A stretch of 64,000 bases of DNA from JABABV01 sp965222755 (GTDB lineage: Bacteria > Bacillota_I > Bacilli_A > Mycoplasmatales > JABABV01). Positions 1 through 10,808 of this stretch are shown here, piece by piece (the stretch's first letter is position 1; every line of letters starts with the position of its first letter). The stretch spans positions 248,001 through 312,000 of the forward strand of contig CBDCUK010000001.1 of the NCBI GenBank assembly GCA_965222755.1, given 5' to 3'. The notes under the pieces are model-generated. The model was not told where the DNA came from. It saw only the letters and a list, made by a program, of their open reading frames with translations, and did not search any database. The position numbers and the translations under genes are program-made.

Positions 1-28
1 CCTAATTAGTTTTTAAATCATTTTTGTA

Positions 29-57
29 TTGTTTTGTTATTTAATTAATTATATAAT
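29..57 (+). promoter_or_regulatory. Promoter for the first lipoprotein gene
   Basis: TTGTTT at 29-34 and TATAAT at 52-57 are separated by 17 bases, about 40 bases upstream of the start at 96. Read by eye. Confidence 0.55.
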
Positions 58-95
58 GGTATTGAAGTAAAAAAAATTATAAAGAGGTATTAAAA

Positions 96-1535
96 ATGCA
101 ATCAAAATGATTTAAAATACTATTATCAACTGCTACTATTACGACATTAAGCGCAAGTAGTCTTGGTCTTGTTAGTTGTCATAATAAAGCTATTAGCTTA
201 TGAACTAAATTCGAAGATAATGCCCAACATGATAGTTATCTTAATATTATTAAGAGCAGTCATTCAAAACAATGGCTTAATCCGCAAGCTAAAAACTTAA
301 CATTAGATAATTTTCAAGTCAATGAAAAAACGAAAACAATCGCTATCAAAATAGCTAACTCGAACCCTTACTCAACAGCAACATTTACGATTCAATATCA
401 TCAAAATGATAAATATAATGCTGCTAACTGAGTTTGTAATAATGATTATAGTTTTCAACTTTCTGATGTTGATGGTTTTCCTAATCAAGTTAAAAGCTTA
501 ATAAATAACCAAATGATTGATAATTCAGTTAATCAAATCACTGAAATTAATAATACGTTATACATTGGTGCCGATGGTGGACTTTTCCAATCTAGTGATG
601 GGAAAAGGTTTATCCAAAACACAACGATCAAAGATTTAGTTCATCCAAGTAACCCAATTCAATTAATTAAAAAGATTAATAAGACAATTTATGTAGGAAC
701 GCTTTATGGACTTTATCAATCAAATGATGATGGTACAACTTTCATTTTAAACACTAGCGTTAATAAACTTGATAGCATTAATAAAATCACTATCATTAAT
801 CATAAAATATATATTGGAACAAATTCATCAGGATTATATTCTTCAAGCGATGACGGAAAAAACTTTGCGCGTATTGATAGCGCTGGTGATGCTGTAGCAA
901 ATCAGCCAAATATTTATTATACTAATACTATAATTGAAGAAATTAATCATAATATCTATATTGGAAATAAAAAAGGAAATATTTTTATTTCCACAGATGA
1001 TGGAAAAACTTTTAAAAAGCGATATTCTTTTCCGCATGTAAGTGCTATCACTAAAATAATTAACATTAATGGTGTTATTTATATCGGTACTAGTATTGAT
1101 TCTGAAAGACTTTATCTAAATTCTGGACTTTATACTTCAACCGATATGTGTAAAACATGTACGAAGGTTAATATTGTTGGATACTATGATGTTATTGATA
1201 TCATTGATAGTAATAATGATATCCTTGTTGCAGTTAAAAATACTGATAGTCTTGATCGAAACACAAACACTGAAAACGGAGTTTACATTTCTCATGATGG
1301 AAAAAGCTTCACTAAATTTAATCTGCTTAATCAAAATGATCATAATAATTATATTGTTGGAATTAAAAATATCAATAACATCCTTTATGTTTTTGCCAAT
1401 GATAAATATTATTCATCAATCGATCAAAAAACATTCGTTACTTATAATTCTGATATTAATAATGTTGGATCTTTTAATAATATAAATTATTTTGCTCTGG
1501 GCGCATATCTTTATGTTAATCAAAAATTAACATAG
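96..1535 (+). CDS. Surface lipoprotein with seven-repeat Asp-box beta-propeller
   Basis: 479 residues when TGA is read as Trp. The start at 96 follows an AAGAGG ribosome site. A signal peptide ends in the lipobox LVSC, so the protein should be lipidated and displayed outside. Residues from about 35 to 125 form the short module shared by many lipoproteins here (it begins W-x-x-F and ends near a Y-x-x-x-x-W). Then come seven units of about 45 residues, each with an I-x-N-x-I-Y-I-G strand and an Asp-box such as SSDDGKNF, and a final lone strand. The fifth unit is degenerate and has two Cys. Asp-boxes occur in propellers such as sialidases and sortilins; no catalytic residues are recognised. Ligand unknown. 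Confidence 0.85.
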
Positions 1536-1557
1536 TCATAAAAATAATTCAGTTAAT

Positions 1558-1587
1558 AAAAAACTTCAATTAAATGAAGTTTTTTTA
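1558..1587 (+). terminator. Rho-independent terminator
   Basis: AACTTCA / TGAAGTT stem followed by a T run, just after the stop at 1535. Confidence 0.7.
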
Positions 1588-1608
1588 TTATCAAAATTAA
1601 AGAAAACT

Positions 1609-1638
1609 CCTAATTAGTTCCTAAATCATTTTTGTATT
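1609..1638 (+). repeat. Second copy of a 30-base upstream element
   Basis: This stretch beginning CCTAATTAGTT matches bases 1-30 of the window with about two differences. Both copies lie upstream of a lipoprotein-type gene. It looks like a duplicated leader or promoter segment, perhaps left by tandem gene duplication. Confidence 0.6.
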
Positions 1639-1696
1639 ACTGATAAAAAAGACTTATTATAATATCATTAATCGATATCTTAGCAATCGTTTTGTA

Positions 1697-1725
1697 TTGC
1701 TTTATTTTTGATATGATAATATAAT
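1697..1725 (+). promoter_or_regulatory. Promoter for the anchored protein at 1822
   Basis: TTGCTT at 1697-1702, a 17-base spacer and TATAAT at 1720-1725. Confidence 0.55.
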
Positions 1726-1821
1726 AAAGGTGTTGATTATTTGGATAAGCGACTTTTTTTATTACTTATTCAATTATAATTTATATACAATACTCAAAAT
1801 AATCACAAGAGGTATTATAAA

Positions 1822-3024
1822 ATGAAATCAAAATTAGTTAAAATATTATTAGCACTAACTTCAGTTGTCGTTATCAGTGGTGGGGCTGGTGGGGCTTATA
1901 TTTATACAACTCATAATAAAAAACCAGCTTCAGCTCATGATGATCCTATTTGAAAGTCATTTAGAGATCATGCACTAAATGAAAGTGCAGCTAATTTAAA
2001 AACGCAAATTAAATCACTGAGTGATTTTTGATGAACTAAAGATGATCAAGCTGTTTTCACAAGTAATGGTAAACCAGCTCAACTTAAAGATGGCAATGAA
2101 ATAATTCGCGCAACGATTGCTATTAAAGGTAAGTCACCAGCTAATAGTTATCCAGTTAACTTTCAAATCGGTTTTTTTAAAGGCGTTAAAGATTATCAAC
2201 TTAATTATTGATTCTCTACTCCGGCTAGTGATAATGCTAATGATTTAAATCATTTTGTATTATCAGCTAAATCAACAACAGCAGATCAATTATTAGCAGC
2301 TGTTAATAATTCGCCAGATCGAAAAAACCTGAAGTGATATGGTAGCAAAACTTGAACATCTAAAGATATAGCAGAATTTGATGTTTATGGTGGGGCTGGT
2401 AATAAAGATCCTTATCAAGGAATGGGCGGTAATGTTAAAGTTGATCTAAAAACTAAAACAGCAACGGCAATTATTTCAATTAAGGGCCAAGAAGGTATTT
2501 ATAGTGCCTTTCCAATCAAAGCAACAATGACTTATAATTCTCAAATATCATTTAATGCTAATGTGTGACATTTTAAACCACTTCAGCAACTACAATCTCA
2601 TGATCAATATATCAAATCTATGCAACAACGAGTACAAAAATTAAAAGATGCTAATGTTTGAAATAATTTCATTAATACTAATCAAGTATTAGTTAAAGCT
2701 GTTCCCAAAAATAAAGCTGTTCCCAAAAATATTAAAAACGATATAAATAATAAAGTTCCAAGTAATCCATCACATGGGAGCGCTAAATTTGACAAATATA
2801 ATATAGTTTTTAATAAAAACAACAACGGTGTTACTACAATATTAAAATTAAATATTAACATTCATGCAAGAATGATTATAGACATAACAAAATATACTTA
2901 CACTTTAACTTATCAGTTTAAATATTTATCAACTCCTCAATTGACAAATAACAAAACACCAATCTTAATTGGTAATGCTTTTCATCTTCTATGAGATCAG
3001 TCTAGTATAGTAGTAGCTAAGTAG
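1822..3024 (+). CDS. Membrane-anchored two-module surface protein
   Basis: 400 residues, start supported by CAAGAGG at 1806-1812. The N-terminal hydrophobic stretch (about residues 5-33) is rich in Gly and has no Cys, so unlike its neighbours this copy is anchored by a membrane helix rather than lipid. The body has the family pattern: a W-x-x-F module near residue 45, then a middle domain with FDVYGGAG, a GxEGIYSAFPI stretch and a QLQSHDQY motif typical of the two-module lipoproteins at 20-24 kb. A short direct repeat (AVPKNK/AVPKN) sits near residue 295. Function unknown; surface exposure is inferred. Confidence 0.75.
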
Positions 3025-3055
3025 CTAATTTTCATTAATTAAAGATTCATAATAT

Positions 3056-3082
3056 AACCCTATTTCCTAATAGGGTTTTTTA
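3056..3082 (+). terminator. Rho-independent terminator
   Basis: AACCCTATT / AATAGGGTT stem followed by T residues. Confidence 0.7.
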
Positions 3083-3168
3083 ATACTCTAAAATTTTGCT
3101 AAAATTAAGTCATAGAAGAAGATTAAGATATTATGAAATAAAACACTTATCAAGAAAGGGATTTCTAA

Positions 3169-4530
3169 ATGAAGAAAAAAATTAAATTATGAAAAATTAT
3201 TTTTAGTTCAACTAGTCTATTTACTCTAGGGGCGACAACTAGTAGCATTGTTAGTTGTGGCAATCAAGTTGATTTAAGTTGAGCAACTTTTGCAGCAACT
3301 GCCCAAAAAGAAAAAGCGATCAATATTGTCGTCGCTAGCAAGATTAGCAATTGAAAGAATTTAAAATCACAAAACTTTACAATTGCTAATATTACAGTTA
3401 ATAAAAACCTCCGTACTATTACGGTATTAATAAATGATATTATTCCTAAATCTAGTGCAACATTTACGATTACTTATCAAGGACAAAAATATAATGATCG
3501 TGATTGAGTTTATAATAATGATTTTAATTATGATTTTGATCCAAGTGGTTCAATTCCAAGCAATACCATTATTAATGATATTGCTCAATTTAATAGTATT
3601 GTATACGCTTGAAATTATAATGAAATTTTTACTTCTAATGATAATGGTGCTCGTTTCAAAAAACATAAGCTTAGCACTCTAAAATACCGCATTAAGACAT
3701 TAGTCGTAATTGGTGATATTGTTTATTTAGAAACTAATGGTGGTTTATACACTGCTAGTGTTAGAGATCTTAACTTTAGCCAAAATTCCCAAATTGAAAA
3801 TGGTTATCCTGTTAATAAAGTTATCAAAATAAATAATATTATCTATGTTGGAACTTATTATGGTCTCTATTCCTCTATTGATAATGGGGAAACATTTATT
3901 CAGGATCCCTCAATTCTTCCAAATGATAGTATTAACCAAATTACTGAAATCAATAATATCACCTATGTTGCAACTGATCTTGGTTTATTTAGTGCCAAAA
4001 AAACTGATGTTAAATTTTATATTAATAATTCAATTCCTTTTAGTGAAAAAATTGATCAGATCACAGAAATTAACAATATTATATATGCAATTGGTTATAG
4101 TAATTATGATTTATATGGTAGTATTTTTACTTCAATTAATAATGGAAGCACTTTTATTAAAAATAATAGTGTCCCATCAAGTTACCATATAAATCAAATT
4201 AGTAAAATCAATAAAACTCTTTACTTAGCAACAAATATGGGATTACTAAGTTCCCAAGATAACGGAAAAACTTTTCTTCAAAATAATTCAATCCCCCAAC
4301 AGTATCACTTAAAACAAATTATTGCAATTGATAATATCATCTATATCGCTAGCGCAATGAATGGTCTTTTAAATTCCTGAGATGGTGGATTACACTTTAC
4401 AATTAACCACTCGATTACGATTAATAAAAATCATATTTCAACAATTAATAAAATTATTAATCTTGGTAACTTTATCTACGTAGCAACTAATACCGGTTTT
4501 TATCGCTACACTTTAAATCCCAAAAAATAA
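3169..4530 (+). CDS. Surface lipoprotein with seven-repeat Asp-box beta-propeller
   Basis: 453 residues; start at 3169 after AAGAAAGGGA. Signal peptide with lipobox IVSC, then the shared W-x-x-F module (about residues 38-120), then seven propeller units and a closing strand. Asp-boxes are more worn than in the paralogue at 96: clear ones are SNDNGARF, SIDNGETF, SINNGSTF and SQDNGKTF, while units 2 and 4 have lost the Asp-Gly core. The architecture and repeat number match four other proteins in the window. Probably a binding or scaffold propeller on the cell surface; no enzyme motif is seen. Confidence 0.85.
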
Positions 4531-4544
4531 TCATATTGAATATT

Positions 4545-4576
4545 AAAAAAGCACTAATTATATTTAGTGCTTTTTT
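4545..4576 (+). terminator. Rho-independent terminator, possibly bidirectional
   Basis: AAAAAAGCACTAA / TTAGTGCTTTTTT, almost symmetrical, between convergent genes ending at 4530 and 4610. Confidence 0.75.
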
Positions 4577-4609
4577 AATATTTTTTAATTATTTAATCCT
4601 GAAAGTTAA

Positions 4610-5773
4610 TTATGAGAAATCAGCATTTCAAGTATAATCAAAAGCATTCATTCCGTTTGTTCCATCAAGACCATTAATAAAAAGACAATTTTTTGTTAAT
4701 GTCATTGTTATTGTTTTACTTTGACTAGTGAATAAATATTTAATAGTGAAACCTAATCCTTTGGCATTTATATCTGGAGAAACTGGGTCACTCTGTTTTG
4801 CTGAATCAGTTACGTAAGTAACTTTACTTGCGTCTGTAGCATCAGCATATTTACTAGTAATTAAATTCAAAATAGTACGTTTACGAAGACTTCCTTGATG
4901 ATCAACACCGCCAGATTCATTAGCTCAATTCTTACCTTGGAAAGTGCTAAAATTTGTTGCTGCAATATCAGATTTATAAAGTTCTGTTATTTTATTTTTA
5001 GATTGTAATTGACCTTTAACTGTACTATTTGTCGGTGAGTTAAAAGACGTTCATGATGCAGCAGTGTATGCGACATTTGAAAATGTTGCAATTGCCTCAA
5101 TTGGGGCTGTATCAAAACTTCCATTATCATCCAATTTTTTAGAAACAATTGCAGCAATTTGGTGCTTAGATTCATTTAAAACAAATGGTGTCCCTTTCAT
5201 ATTAAAATCTGTATTACCTGTACCGCCTCAGTTATCAAAAATTGCGTTTCCAGCTTCGTCTTCGGTTCAAGTTCTTTGAGCTGCAGTTCCTACTGTTCAT
5301 TGCGCTGATAAGCTAGCATTATCTCATGGCTTAGCTTGGTAAGCAATTGTTGGTGCTTCTGCTGATAAAGCGCTTGATTTGAAATCTGCTCAAGTTGGCT
5401 TAACATCACTATGTGGTTGAACAACACATTTTCAATCGCTAACACTGTATGCTGTTTTTGATTGATAATCAATTTCAAAAGAAGCAACTTGTCCTAAAGT
5501 ATCTTCTGTAATATCAAGTGTTACTTTACTACTACTACTATCAGCTTTAAAGTTACTAATTTTAAAACTAAGATCAGGAGTTGTTTCTCATCCTTTAGGC
5601 TTAGTAGTGTTTACTATCTTAATTGCTGTTTCGGCCTGAGCGTCTTTTTTAAAATCATCTCAAGTATTATTATCTTTATGTCCACAACTAACAACAGAAG
5701 CACTACCAACAACAATGGCAGACCCAATTACTAGGGGAGCGGAAAATAACTTAATCATTTTTCCGGTTTTCAT
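4610..5773 (-). CDS. Two-module surface lipoprotein
   Basis: 387 residues; start at 5773 with an AGAAAGG site upstream. Signal peptide ends VVSC, followed by GHKDNNTWDDF. It has a first module (ending near SVSDWKC) and a middle domain with FDNWGGTGN, VSKKLDDNGSFDTAPIEA and a QLQS-type motif, then a C-terminal region ending in FDYTWN. This is the same order as in the lipoproteins at 20071-23990 and 36098-37210. No enzyme motif. The open frame is continuous once TGA is read as Trp. Confidence 0.8.
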
Positions 5774-6096
5774 TTTTTCAAAACCTTTCTATCTTTATTC
5801 TTTATTTTATTTTTTATTGTGTATTCCTATATTTAAATTATACACTCTTTTAAATAAAGACTATATTAAGTAAGGCTACTATTGATATTAGTTGTAATTT
5901 AATAATTTATCTTTAAAATCCATTAAATTTATAAAAAGTCCAAAAAGATATCTTAAAAAATTTAAAGAATTTAAAATTTTGTTTGAACAATATATTAAAA
6001 GTTCTAAATAACATAATTTTCTGTAAATGCTATAATTAATTTATAGAAAACTATATTAATTAAGTGATCAAAGTTTTAAACGAAGAGGTAGTAATT

Positions 6097-6768
6097 ATGA
6101 GGAAGCATAAAATTTTTTACACATTATTATTAACGACGATCATGAGCTCATCAACAATATTGATTAGTAGCAATATTGTTAGTTGTGGTAAAAATAATGA
6201 CGGGAAATCAAAGCAAAAAACAACTTGAGATGCGTTTAAAAACGATGCTCAAAAAGCCAGCGCAATTGAAATTGCGCAAACTATTAAACCCCATAATTGA
6301 AATGATGTAATCAAAACCGAACTAACTATTAATAGCCTTAAAATCGATAACAATAATTATTTTTTAACTCTTGATATTACAAGAGTTAAAAAATCACTTA
6401 CAACTACAAAAGCTTATTTTGAAATTGATTATATACCACATCAAAAATATAATCTTAGTGATTGAAAATGCGTTCTTCAACCTCAAGCCATTCCTGGCCC
6501 AAAAACTTTAGAATTATTTTATATATTAGCTCAAATTGAACCAGCTATCAATATTGTTAAAGTTACTAAACCACAACACTGAAATGATGCTCTTACTTAT
6601 CAATTAAGTATTAGTAATATTAAAGTTGGAGCTGATGGCTTGCATTGTGTTAAACTAGACATTATTAGAAATAATAATAATCACGAAACAGCAGGAACTT
6701 TTGAAATCTTTGTTACCCAACCAACATATGATCTTAGTAATTGAAACTGTATCGTCCAACCTAAATAA
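6097..6768 (+). CDS. Small lipoprotein made of two tandem modules
   Basis: 223 residues; start at 6097 after GAAGAGG. Signal peptide ends IVSC at about residue 31. Two copies of the family module follow, at about residues 44-130 and 145-223. Both end in Y-[ND]-L-S-[DN]-W-x-C, and a Cys follows the last Trp in each. This is the cleanest view of the module as a self-contained repeat of about 80 residues without the larger middle domain. Function unknown. Confidence 0.75.
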
Positions 6769-6776
6769 GCTATTTT

Positions 6777-6810
6777 TAAAAAAACCACTTTGATGAAAAG
6801 TGGTTTTTTT
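6777..6810. terminator. Bidirectional terminator between convergent lipoprotein genes
   Basis: AAACCACTT / AAGTGGTTT hairpin with A and T runs on the two flanks. Confidence 0.7.
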
Positions 6811-6820
6811 AAAAATAAAG

Positions 6821-7989
6821 TTATTTATTATATACAGCTATAAAAGTATTTGTAAAAGCGCTCCCACCAGCATTTTTATTTTTTCCATTTTGATATTTAA
6901 AATTAAAATACAAACTTACAGAAAATAAATAAGGGTGCCCAGGAGGGATAAAAAATGTTATTTTGTTTTGTGCTTGAGTTGGATTTTTAAAATTTCAATC
7001 ATTACTACTCCCACTATCATAATGAAAGTCAGAAGGTTTGTAACCAGTAGACTGGGTGATTGTATTTATTAAATCTATAATATGATAGTTTGAGGGATGT
7101 AATTTCCCTCGTGTGTATCCTGCTGTATATGCTCAATTAGTTTTTTGTAATTCAGTTAAACCACCTGTACCAGATCCTATGACCCATTCTTTTTCAAATA
7201 ATGAATTGGCTTTTTCAAATGATTACAATTGAGTATCTTTACTGAATACTCAATTGTTAATATTATAATTTTGATCTTTTTTATAAGTAGCTATTGCTTT
7301 AATAGGATCAGAGTCATAAGCACCATTTTTACCAGTTTTTGAAATGATTGCAGTTACTGTTTGTTTACTTTCATCAATAATTGGTTTTCCAGCCATTCCT
7401 TGATAACTATCAGTTCCTGTTAAAGAACCAAAAGTATCAAATTTAGCTGTTTCAGTTTTTGATCATGATCTCTGTGTCGCGATCCCAAATTCTCAAATAA
7501 ATGTTTTTTGGTGATCACTAGTTCAAGGTTGGGCTATCGCTAATAATTGATTAGCACTAATTGAACTTGCGACCATTTTAAAACGATCTCAAGTTGGACC
7601 ATATATAGCATGGGGTGTCCCAGCTGTTCAAAGACCAATACTATATGCTGCATTATCAGTATAATCAATTTCAAATTGATCAATTGATGGATTAAATTTA
7701 TCATTTGCTTTTGTTCATGTAATATTAACGATGATTGATTGGGCATCATCGTTAATATTGAATTTATCATTAGTTAGTTCGCCACCAACTGCAGCACTTC
7801 AACCACTAGGTTTACTTGCTTGAACAATTTTAAAAGCAATTTCTTGACCTGCTGCTGTTTTGAATTGATTCCACGTATATTCATTTTTACTATTGGAATG
7901 GCTACAACTTGCCAAATAAATTCCACTAGTAGAAATTAAAAAACACCGGATAATGCCGATAGTGTTTTTAAAATATTAGATTTAATCAT
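6821..7989 (-). pseudogene. Two-module lipoprotein pseudogene (frameshift plus nonsense codon)
   Basis: A good ribosome site (GAGGTG) and start at 7989 open a signal peptide that hits TAA after 17 codons. Adding one base to the A6 run at 7938-7943 (T6 on the coding strand) restores a normal lipoprotein signal ending LASC and joins the full downstream frame. That frame has the usual module, FDTFGSLTG, a GKNGAYDSDPIKA stretch and KDTQL, but the CAA codon of the family motif TQLQS is TAA here (7223-7225). It then stays open to 6821. Two independent lesions suggest decay. The first is in a homopolymer and could be a switch or a sequencing error. Confidence 0.8.
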
Positions 7990-8097
7990 AACACACCTCA
8001 TAAAATTAGTTATTATCCTTCAAGTAAATTATATAAAATTTTAATTTTTTGATATATTCCCGATTAATTTCGATGATTAATTAAGAAATAAATATAA

Positions 8098-8133
8098 TAA
8101 AAAACACGCAAGTTATTAAAGCTTGCGTGTTTT
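8098..8133 (-). terminator. Rho-independent terminator for the large lipoprotein
   Basis: AACACGCAAG / CTTGCGTGTT stem with a T run on the minus strand, downstream of the stop at 8175. Confidence 0.7.
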
Positions 8134-8174
8134 ATTTGTTCCTTTATATTCAAAAATAAATTAATTATTTTTGA

Positions 8175-10568
8175 CTATGTTCAAGATAAAGTTGAACCAT
8201 TGTAATTTCTAATTGGTAGTCTATAAGTTTCATTGTACATCATAGGTGTTCCTTTAGCATTTGCTCATGCGCTAGCAAAATCAAAACTTAAAGTACCATT
8301 ATTGTTATTACTTAATGTATTCAGAAGTGGAACTGTTCCAATTTTATGTGTTGTTCCATTTACTTTTGTTAGTGTTCCATCAATTCCAGTATGAAATACT
8401 TCATCATTAATTGATAAGTATCCATCATTAGTACTTAAAGCTGAAATATGAGATTCACTTTCTGCTGAAGTTGTTATTGACTGCATTAATGGACCTTGTT
8501 TTTTGTTATTAGATAAAAATCAAGTATTTCCAGATAAGTTAGATCATTCATTATTAATTTGAGTAACACTATCAAAAATTAATCCTTGATTGTGAAATTT
8601 ACTATTATCTGGATTTATAATAGTTCCAGCAGGATAGAATCCTTTAAAACCGCTTAATTCTGTAGGAGTCACGTTGCTAGGCTCATCATTAGGATTAATA
8701 ATGAGTGTCTGTTTTTCATTACCAGTTGAAAGAATTCCATAAGCGTTGGCACCTTTATTAAATTTATCTACATAATTATAAGATCAAGTGCCTTTTGTCT
8801 CTGTTAAAGCTGATTCATTAATAACTTTGCTAGTCATATCTGTTTTTTCGTTATCATTACTTACGAAACCTATATAATGAATATGACCAGATGTTGTTAA
8901 TTCATCATTATTTTTACTACCATCTCCTGATAATATTGCATAAACACCTTTATTATTGGCAATAATCGATTCTGAAGTGCCATTATAAGTTTTAGATGAT
9001 ACAGGTTTTGCGTATTGGACACCTCTGCCAATAACTTTTGACAATGTAGGAGAACTTGTATTTGGATTTGTTACTCTACTATGAAGTACTCCGCCTCCAT
9101 AAAATCCTAATCAAATATTTTTACCATCTGGTGAAATACTCATATTTTCAAGCGGTCCACCTAATCAATCGGGGCCATTAGGATTGTTAGAATTTACATA
9201 TGCTGAAGCAGAACTTGCCTGACCATATCTTCCATTAAAAATATCATTATCTTCCCCTTGATTATTAACATTGATTTTTGCTATTGTTGAAGCATACATT
9301 ATGTATACACCTTGATTTTGATCAGAATTAGTAGCGCCTGGAGCAGCCTCATCACCAAATCAAGTAGTAGCATAAATTAAATTACCTTTATCATCAACAT
9401 GAAATTGACCAGTAAAGACAGCTTCATTAATAGGTCTTTTGTCTGTAGAATGTTTACCATTATCTCCATATCCCATTATTAAAAAGGGTTTGATTGTATG
9501 ATGTTGTTTTCCAACTGAAACTAAATCTGATGTTCCTTGTTTAAGAATTCCACCTAAACGACATACTCATAAATCACCTAGCGAAGATAATGTATCAACT
9601 GTTGTTGAGTATTTTTTACCGGGTGTTCCATTACCAGTTTGTCCTATACGTCCAGGTAAAGTACTTGCAGAAATATAAGCAGTTGATCCATTTCAAACAA
9701 TTCTAGCTGTTTGAGCTGCGAATCCATATTTATTATTATCACCATTGTTACCGACGAATTTTAGAAACTCTTCTCGACCAATACCATTATATCTTGCAGA
9801 TGCAAATCAAGTGATTCCACGATCCCCACTATATCAAAGTGCTTTTGGTGAAACTCCAATTAATTGTTGTCTATTTTCAGGATTTGCAGAAACTGCTAAT
9901 CATTTCTTTGGTTTTGCTATGCTTCCGCCTGTATTACTATGAAATGTCGAAGCATTAGCACTAGCATTTCACTTACCATCTTTAGTCATAAAACTAGAGT
10001 TATTATGTAAAGAATAAACTGTTGATGATACAAGTTTACCTCCAGATGATTGAGGTTCGTTAATTTGAATAGTCATTTTCCCTAATAAATTAGTAGTTTT
10101 TAGATCTCCATTAGTTGGAATATCTGAAAATAAACCACTCTTATAACTAACTGTAATTGCTGATGTATCTGGACTTTGTGTTATTGACACAGACCCTTTA
10201 GTTTTTCCATTATTTGGATTAGATACAAATGAACCAGAAATTGATAAAGTGTCAAAATAGTAAGGTGAAATTTTTATTTCTTTATTTCTAAGAATATCTA
10301 AAACCTTATTATAAATATTCTTTCTTGAAATTGTAAAAGAACTCTTTTCATTAGTAGTACTTTTTAATGTTTGTGCTTTTTTGTCAGCAATAACTTGTGT
10401 TAATGCTTCCCCTAAAACTTGCACACGAGTTTGCTCATCACTTTGTGATTTTTTACCACCTTTGTGACCAGATGAAAATATGCTACAACTTGCAACTGAT
10501 AAAGAAGTAACTCCAACCGATCCTAAAGTGGCGCTTCCGAGTAATATAGTAGAAATTATTTTTTTCAT
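8175..10568 (-). CDS. Large propeller-like surface lipoprotein
   Basis: 797 residues, the longest surface protein here. Signal peptide ends SVASC at about residue 28. Residues 45-200 form an N-terminal domain rich in Ser/Thr, unlike the W-x-x-F module of the others. From about residue 215 on there are propeller-like motifs: an Asp-box SGDRGITW, SISPDGKNIW, LWVCRLGG and GFYGGGVLHS. This suggests a sialidase- or exo-alpha-sialidase-like beta-propeller fold. I cannot identify the Arg triad or the Tyr/Glu pair of true sialidases, so activity is not claimed. Lipidation implies an outer-surface location. Confidence 0.75.
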
Positions 10569-10752
10569 AAATTATGTCCTTTTTTATAATTATTTTTTTA
10601 CGTTTTATAATTATTTTTTGTTTTTGTAAATACGTATATGTACCATTATTATACCAGTTTTAATAATAATTACATAAAAAAATGTAAGACAATTATTATT
10701 ATTAAAATATTGTTGTTTTAATGATAATAATATAGTATAATAAAATAATTTG

Positions 10753-10788
10753 AAAAAAAACTACTGATTAGAAATCAAGTAGTTTTTT
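10753..10788 (-). terminator. Terminator downstream of the RecD2-type helicase gene
   Basis: AAAACTACTTGAT / ATCAGTAGTTTT hairpin ending in a T run on the minus strand. Confidence 0.7.
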
Positions 10789-10808
10789 CCAAACGAAATA
10801 AGTGCTAT

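Noticed and set aside
3434..4192. Hydrophobic ORFs in the second frame of the propeller gene
   Set aside because: They are shadows of AT-rich codons of the lipoprotein at 3169 and lack ribosome sites.
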